Shown here one piece after another: positions 5,775 through 8,645 of a stretch of DNA of 8,645 nt. This DNA comes from JAPXSY01 sp034003585 (GTDB lineage: Bacteria; Verrucomicrobiota; Kiritimatiellia; RFP12; UBA1067), in the NCBI GenBank assembly GCA_034003585.1, contig JAVEYH010000136.1, positions 1 through 8,645 on the forward strand, read 5' to 3'. The notes below the pieces were generated by a model, which searched no databases, was not told the origin of the DNA, and saw only the letters and a list, made by a program, of their open reading frames with translations. The first letter of the stretch is position 1. Each line of letters starts with the position of its first letter. Both the position numbers and the translations under genes were made by a program.

Positions 5775-6527
5775 ATGAGAACAAGAAACAGGGTGTGGAT
5801 GGGGTTGGTCATGCTGGCGGCGGGGTGTTCTCTGACCCCTCCGGGGAAAACCGGCGCGGACGCATGCTGCCCGAAGGCGGAATCGTGCCGGGCGTGTCCG
5901 GCGCGCGCGGCGGAACCGGCGCACCCGGATTCCCGGAACTGGCGACCGCTTTTCCACCTCAATCTGGCGAATGCCGTGTTCACCCCCGGCGTCTGGCTCA
6001 TCGACGGCAAGGGGGATCTGACCGCCACGAAAGACGAGGCGATCTGGACGGATCGCGACTATGAGAATTTCGTCCTCGATCTGGAGTACGCCTGCGACCC
6101 GGCCGCGAACAGCGGCGTGCTGCTCTACTGTTCCGACATGAAGAACTGGATCCCGAACACCGTCGAGGTCCAGATTCTGGATGACAACAATCCCCATTGG
6201 GCCAAAGAGGCGCCCTTCGCCAAAAACGGCGGGCTGTACGGCCATCTGCCGCCCAAGGTCAACAACGTGAAACCCGCGGGTGAGTGGAACCGCATGACCG
6301 TGACCGCGCAAGGGAAGCGGATTAAGGTTGCGGTCAACGGCGAGATCACCGTGGACACGGACCTTTCCCAATGGACATCGGCCAAGAAAAATCCCGACGG
6401 CACGGACATCCCGCCGTGGCTGAGCCGCCCTTGGGCTGAGCTGCCGACCAAAGGCCGCATCGGCCTGCAGGGCAAGCACGGCAACGCGTCCATCCGCTTC
6501 CGCTTCCTCCGGATCCGCGAGCTGTAA
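5775..6527 (+). CDS. DUF1080 (3-keto-disaccharide hydrolase-type) lipoprotein
   Basis: The product has 250 residues. MRTRNRVWMGLVMLAAGC is a lipoprotein signal peptide with lipobox LAAGC (14-18), so the mature protein should be lipid-anchored at Cys18 in the envelope. A short spacer holds CCPKAESCRACP (Cys31, 32, 38, 41). Residues about 55-250 form a concanavalin-like DUF1080 domain (PF06439): GVWLIDGKGDL (72-82), AIWTDRDYENFVLDLEY (89-105), ANSGVLLYC (111-119), EVQILDDN (131-138), GEWNRMTV (169-176), the VAVNGE strand (185-190) and GRIGLQGKHGNASIRFRFLRI (227-247). Characterised relatives include hydrolases of 3-keto-disaccharides; many members are uncharacterised glycan-binding or glycan-cleaving proteins. 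The four-cysteine spacer is not a standard part of the domain. Tandem TAA stops end the gene, and a terminator-like hairpin follows. Confidence 0.85.
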   Translation: MRTRNRVWMGLVMLAAGCSLTPPGKTGADACCPKAESCRACPARAAEPAHPDSRNWRPLFHLNLANAVFTPGVWLIDGKGDLTATKDEAIWTDRDYENFVLDLEYACDPAANSGVLLYCSDMKNWIPNTVEVQILDDNNPHWAKEAPFAKNGGLYGHLPPKVNNVKPAGEWNRMTVTAQGKRIKVAVNGEITVDTDLSQWTSAKKNPDGTDIPPWLSRPWAELPTKGRIGLQGKHGNASIRFRFLRIREL

Positions 6528-6534
6528 TAACGCC

Positions 6535-6578
6535 AAAAAAGGCCGAGACTGTGAGGCGCCTCCAGGGGCTTCTTTTTT
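6535..6578 (+). terminator. Rho-independent-type terminator after the lipoprotein gene
   Basis: AAAAAAGGCC (6535-6544) pairs with GGC plus CTTTTTT (6567-6578) with a 2-base bulge, enclosing the self-complementary GAGGCGCCTC (6553-6562). The A-run and T-run make it potentially bidirectional, which would suit its place between the lipoprotein gene and the convergent regulator gene. The stem is AT-rich at its base and the GC part is short. Confidence 0.5.
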
Positions 6579-6598
6579 ATATCGGTCGCCCGACACAC

Positions 6599-6619
6599 GG
6601 ACGGCTCGGGGAGCCGTCC
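6599..6619. repeat. Palindromic repeat at the contig edge
   Basis: GGACGGCTC (6599-6607) and GAGCCGTCC (6611-6619) form a 9-bp perfect stem around a GGG loop, followed by CTACCC and then the N run. GGCTCGGGGAGCC palindromes of this kind occur as dispersed repeats in PVC-group drafts (recollection). Its position right at the gap suggests that repetition broke the assembly. Confidence 0.65.
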
Positions 6620-6625
6620 CTACCC

Positions 6626-6725
6626 NNNNNNNNNNNNNNNNNNNNNNNNNNNNNNNNNNNNNNNNNNNNNNNNNNNNNNNNNNNNNNNNNNNNNNNNNNN
6701 NNNNNNNNNNNNNNNNNNNNNNNNN
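6626..6725. other. Assembly gap of 100 N
   Basis: Exactly 100 unknown bases, the customary placeholder when scaffold gap size is not known. The true length and content are undetermined. It removes the 3' end of the regulator gene on the minus strand. Confidence 0.98.
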
Positions 6726-7891
6726 TTGCGGCAGGCCGCGCGGAACGCGGAGGGGGTCATCTTGAAAGCGTCCTGAAAACGCCGCCCGAGATGGCTTGGG
6801 CCCGCGAACCCGCAGGTGTCCGCGATCTCGCTGACGGTCATGCGGGTGTCCCGGAGCAGGGACTGCACCCTTTCCAGTCGCACACGCAAAATCTCGTCGT
6901 GAATCGTGCACCCGAGCGTCTTGCGGGAGTGCATTTCCAGCAGGCGGCGCGAAACACTCAGGTGGCGGGCCACGTCGGCAACGGTCATCGGCGCGCCGGC
7001 ATTGAGCCAGATGAACTCCAGCGCCTTGACCACCAGCGGGTCTCCGATCCGGATGGCTTCCGTCGAGCGACGGTTCACCACGCGCACCGCGCCGTAAAGA
7101 ATGACCCGTTTCCGCGGCGGGCCTTTGCCGCGCATGAGGCTGTCGAGAACCTTGGCCCCCTCGTAACAGGCCTCCTCCGCGTCCATCTGGATGCTGGACA
7201 TGGGCGGGTTGGTGGTTTCACAGAGGATCTCGTCATTGTCCACACTCAGCAGGGCCGCCTCCTGCGGCACGGCGAGTCCGGCCTTCATGCAGGCGTCCAG
7301 TACCTGACGCCCCCGCACATCCCACGCGGCCAGGATGGCCACGGGTTTGGGCAGGGCTTTCAGCCACGCGCAGAGCCGTTTCTGCTCAATGCCGAAGTCG
7401 TTCCGCTCGCGCAAGGTGAGCGTGGGGTAGACTTGGCACGCGAAGCCGTGCTCCGCCACGCGGGCGGAAAAGGCCGCCGCACGGTCGCGTGACCAGTGGA
7501 TGTCATTGATCTCGCCGACGAACGCGAAGTTCGTGTAACGCCGCTCCAGAAAATAGTCAGCCGCCGCGCGCCCGACCTCGCGGCTGTCGCACGCGACGCG
7601 GCTGAGGCGCGAGATCGGATGTGAGGCGACGAGGTACTCTTTGAGCGGGTCGACGATCACGGCAGGCACATCGGCTGCCAACACGGCATCGGCGTGGGCT
7701 TTGTTGTGGACGTAGCCGATGATGCCTGTGACGCCCCACGTTTGGATCTGCCGCAGCTTCTGCTCGCCCTCGCGGTCCTCGATGATGTGCAGCTCCCACG
7801 GGCCGTGCTGGTGGACATAGCGCAGGATGCCGCGCAGCATCCAGCGGCAGGTCTGGATGGAGGTCGGGAAAATGAGCAGCACGCGCGGCAT
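6726..7891 (-). CDS. XylR-type AraC-family transcriptional regulator, 3' end lost in gap
   Basis: The visible part has 388 residues. Residues 1-280 form a LacI/periplasmic-binding-like sensor domain of the XylR type: MPRVLLIFPTSIQTCRWMLRGI start, WGVTGIIGY, VACDSREVGRAAADYFLERRYTNFAFVG (99-126), VAILAAWDVRGRQVLDACMKAG (184-205), LLSVDNDE (214-221), PPMSSIQMD (229-237). Residues about 286-385 are the AraC double helix-turn-helix, with MTVADVARHLSVSRRLLEMHSRKTLG and MTVSEIADTCGFAGPSHLGRRFQDAFKMTPSAFR. Such proteins bind a sugar and switch on sugar-use genes. The chain reaches the usual end of the AraC domain, so probably only a short tail is lost. No good Shine-Dalgarno precedes ATG 7891; the start is chosen because the sensor fold begins there. 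The gene begins 29 bp after the four-helix-bundle gene on the same strand, so the two may be cotranscribed. The regulon is unknown. Confidence 0.85.
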
Positions 7892-7920
7892 GCGCGTCTG
7901 GAGGCTGTGGCCTGTTTTTT

Positions 7921-8553
7921 TTATGGGCCGGATCTCCTGGCCGTCCGAGTCCGGTAAAGCCGTTCGGTGAAACCGCCTTCCTTTTCGAAAGCCGCCGCTT
8001 GAGAGGCGAGTTGCCGGTCCAGCAACGTACAAGCCACGCCGAGGAGGACGAGTGCGGCGTTCGCGGAGGGTTCGGCGTAGGCGGTGCGGATGGACGCGAT
8101 GGACGGACTGGACTGCATGGACTGTCCATCTTGTCCATGCTGTCCATATCGTCCATTCTCTCTGTGGCATTCCTTCACCCACGCGGCCACTTCATCGGCG
8201 GAGGCGCACCGCCGTGCCACGAGAAGGGCGCGGCGCGGGTCGTCCTTCGCCCAGAGCGGGATGTCGCGCTGCCGCAGGAAGTCCCCGTAGTCGAGCCGCA
8301 GTTCCTCCAAGCTTGCGCGTGCGACGTTCGTCAGTTTTCGTTCGGTCTTTTTGGAGGTGCCGGATGCCTGGCTACCCTCGGCGATGTTCTGGACTCCGGA
8401 CCGCGCTGCCTGCACCATCTGGTCGCGCGCGCGGCAGCGCCGCGCGATATAGAGGTCACAGAACCGGACCGTCACGTCATACACGAGCTGAGCGACTTGA
8501 AAACTCTTCAGGTGACGGTATCCGCCGTGTTTGGGGATGAGGATCGAACTCAT
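7921..8553 (-). CDS. Four-helix-bundle protein with C-terminal suffix domain and repeat-encoded linker
   Basis: The product has 210 residues. Residues 1-128 match the four-helix-bundle family first known from 23S rRNA intervening sequences (TIGR02436 type): PKHGGYRHLKSFQVAQLVYDVTVRF, then QMVQAARSGVQNIAEGSQASGTSKKTERKLTNVARASLEELRLDYGDFL. Residues 158-210 (YAEPSANAALVLLGVACTLLDRQL...GGFTERLYRTRTARRSGP) resemble the four-helix-bundle suffix domain (TIGR04258 type). Between them, residues 133-155 are encoded by an array of 9-bp units and read GRYGQHGQDGQ followed by SMQSSPS. No activity is established for the suffix family; the fold is shared with the Avd accessory protein of diversity-generating retroelements. 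No reverse transcriptase is visible here. The ATG at 8553 has no clear Shine-Dalgarno, and a promoter placed 6 bases upstream suggests a leaderless message. Confidence 0.85.
   Translation of the reverse strand: MSSILIPKHGGYRHLKSFQVAQLVYDVTVRFCDLYIARRCRARDQMVQAARSGVQNIAEGSQASGTSKKTERKLTNVARASLEELRLDYGDFLRQRDIPLWAKDDPRRALLVARRCASADEVAAWVKECHRENGRYGQHGQDGQSMQSSPSIASIRTAYAEPSANAALVLLGVACTLLDRQLASQAAAFEKEGGFTERLYRTRTARRSGP
8090..8156. repeat. Symmetric inverted array of eight ATGGAC/GTCCAT units at 9-bp spacing
   Basis: On the plus strand, four units ATGGAC, ATGGAC, CTGGAC, ATGGAC start at 8090, 8099, 8108 and 8117. After a single T at 8123, four GTCCAT units start at 8124, 8133, 8142 and 8151. 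Spacing is exactly 9 bp, so three-base spacers vary while six-base cores are kept, and the two halves mirror each other about 8123. The block can form a hairpin or cruciform of 6-bp stems with 3-base internal loops. It lies inside the linker of the four-helix-bundle gene and stays in frame. Confidence 0.9.
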
Positions 8554-8559
8554 GTTCCA

Positions 8560-8588
8560 AGCATAGTCCCTTCGCGTTTTTCTGTCAC
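8560..8588 (-). promoter_or_regulatory. Promoter of the four-helix-bundle gene, probably leaderless
   Basis: Read on the minus strand, GTGACA (8588-8583) and TATGCT (8565-8560) are separated by 17 bp and match the sigma70 consensus at five and four of six positions. Only six bases (TGGAAC) separate the -10 box from the ATG at 8553, so transcription should begin at or next to the start codon. This fits the lack of a ribosome binding site. Confidence 0.5.
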
Positions 8589-8611
8589 TCAGAGAAATTA
8601 AAGGTTTCGCA

Positions 8612-8645
8612 GTCCATCCATTCTGTCCATCGTGTCCATTTCGTC
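8612..8645. repeat. GTCCAT 9-bp repeat array cut by the window end
   Basis: GTCCAT occurs at 8612, 8625 and 8634, with a variant ATCCAT at 8616 in the same 9-bp phase and a further GTC at 8643-8645. These are the same cores and period as inside the four-helix-bundle gene, here outside any gene and upstream of its promoter. The array continues beyond the window, so its full length is unknown. Confidence 0.8.

Noticed and set aside
8090..8156. CRISPR array
   Set aside because: The conserved unit is 6 bp with 3-bp spacers and flips orientation at the centre; CRISPR repeats are over 20 bp with spacers of similar length. No cas gene is present.
7921..8553. Diversity-generating retroelement with the four-helix protein as Avd
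   Set aside because: No reverse transcriptase, template repeat or C-type-lectin target gene is visible, and the C-terminal suffix region fits the separate suffix-domain family.

Overview
The window is GC-rich bacterial chromosome of an accessory, repeat-laden type. No ribosomal RNA or taxonomic marker is present. The gene mix is a secreted GH20-type glycosidase, a DUF1080 lipoprotein, a XylR-type AraC regulator and a two-part four-helix-bundle protein. Together with several families of short dispersed repeats, this is typical of the PVC group, most likely Kiritimatiellota or Lentisphaerota; that assignment is inference. The run of exactly 100 N at 6626-6725 shows a draft scaffold.

Layout: (1) 1-172, a dispersed repeat ending in a sigma70-like promoter, then a ribosome binding site. 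(2) 173-1705 (+), secreted GH20-like glycosidase. (3) 1711-1860, a second copy of the same repeat, again ending in the promoter block. (4) 1951-2997 (+), cytosolic DUF7309/DUF6930-like protein, whose 3' end overlaps by 38 bp a convergent gene for a VTT/DedA-type membrane protein (2960-3634, -). (5) 3883-5424 (+), one protein joining a D-Ala-D-Ala-ligase-like ATP-grasp enzyme to a GNAT acetyltransferase. (6) 5425-5774, non-coding, dominated by a 129-bp imperfect palindrome. (7) 5775-6527 (+), DUF1080-type lipoprotein with a Cys-rich spacer, followed by a terminator-like hairpin, a palindromic repeat and the assembly gap. (8) Minus strand, 8553 down to the gap: a four-helix-bundle protein with a C-terminal suffix domain, then a XylR/AraC regulator cut by the gap.

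The GH20-like enzyme, the DUF1080 lipoprotein and the XylR-type regulator suit an organism that breaks down complex glycans, but they are separate transcription units and nothing here proves they act together. The ATP-grasp/GNAT fusion probably ligates and acetylates a small amino-acid-like metabolite that cannot be named.

The most unusual part is the non-coding and repeat layer. A promoter-bearing repeat is duplicated upstream of two unrelated genes. Two inverted copies of a roughly 60-bp repeat lie between genes. A symmetric array of eight 9-bp-spaced ATGGAC/GTCCAT units sits in frame inside the linker of the four-helix-bundle protein, and related units recur just upstream of that gene's promoter.
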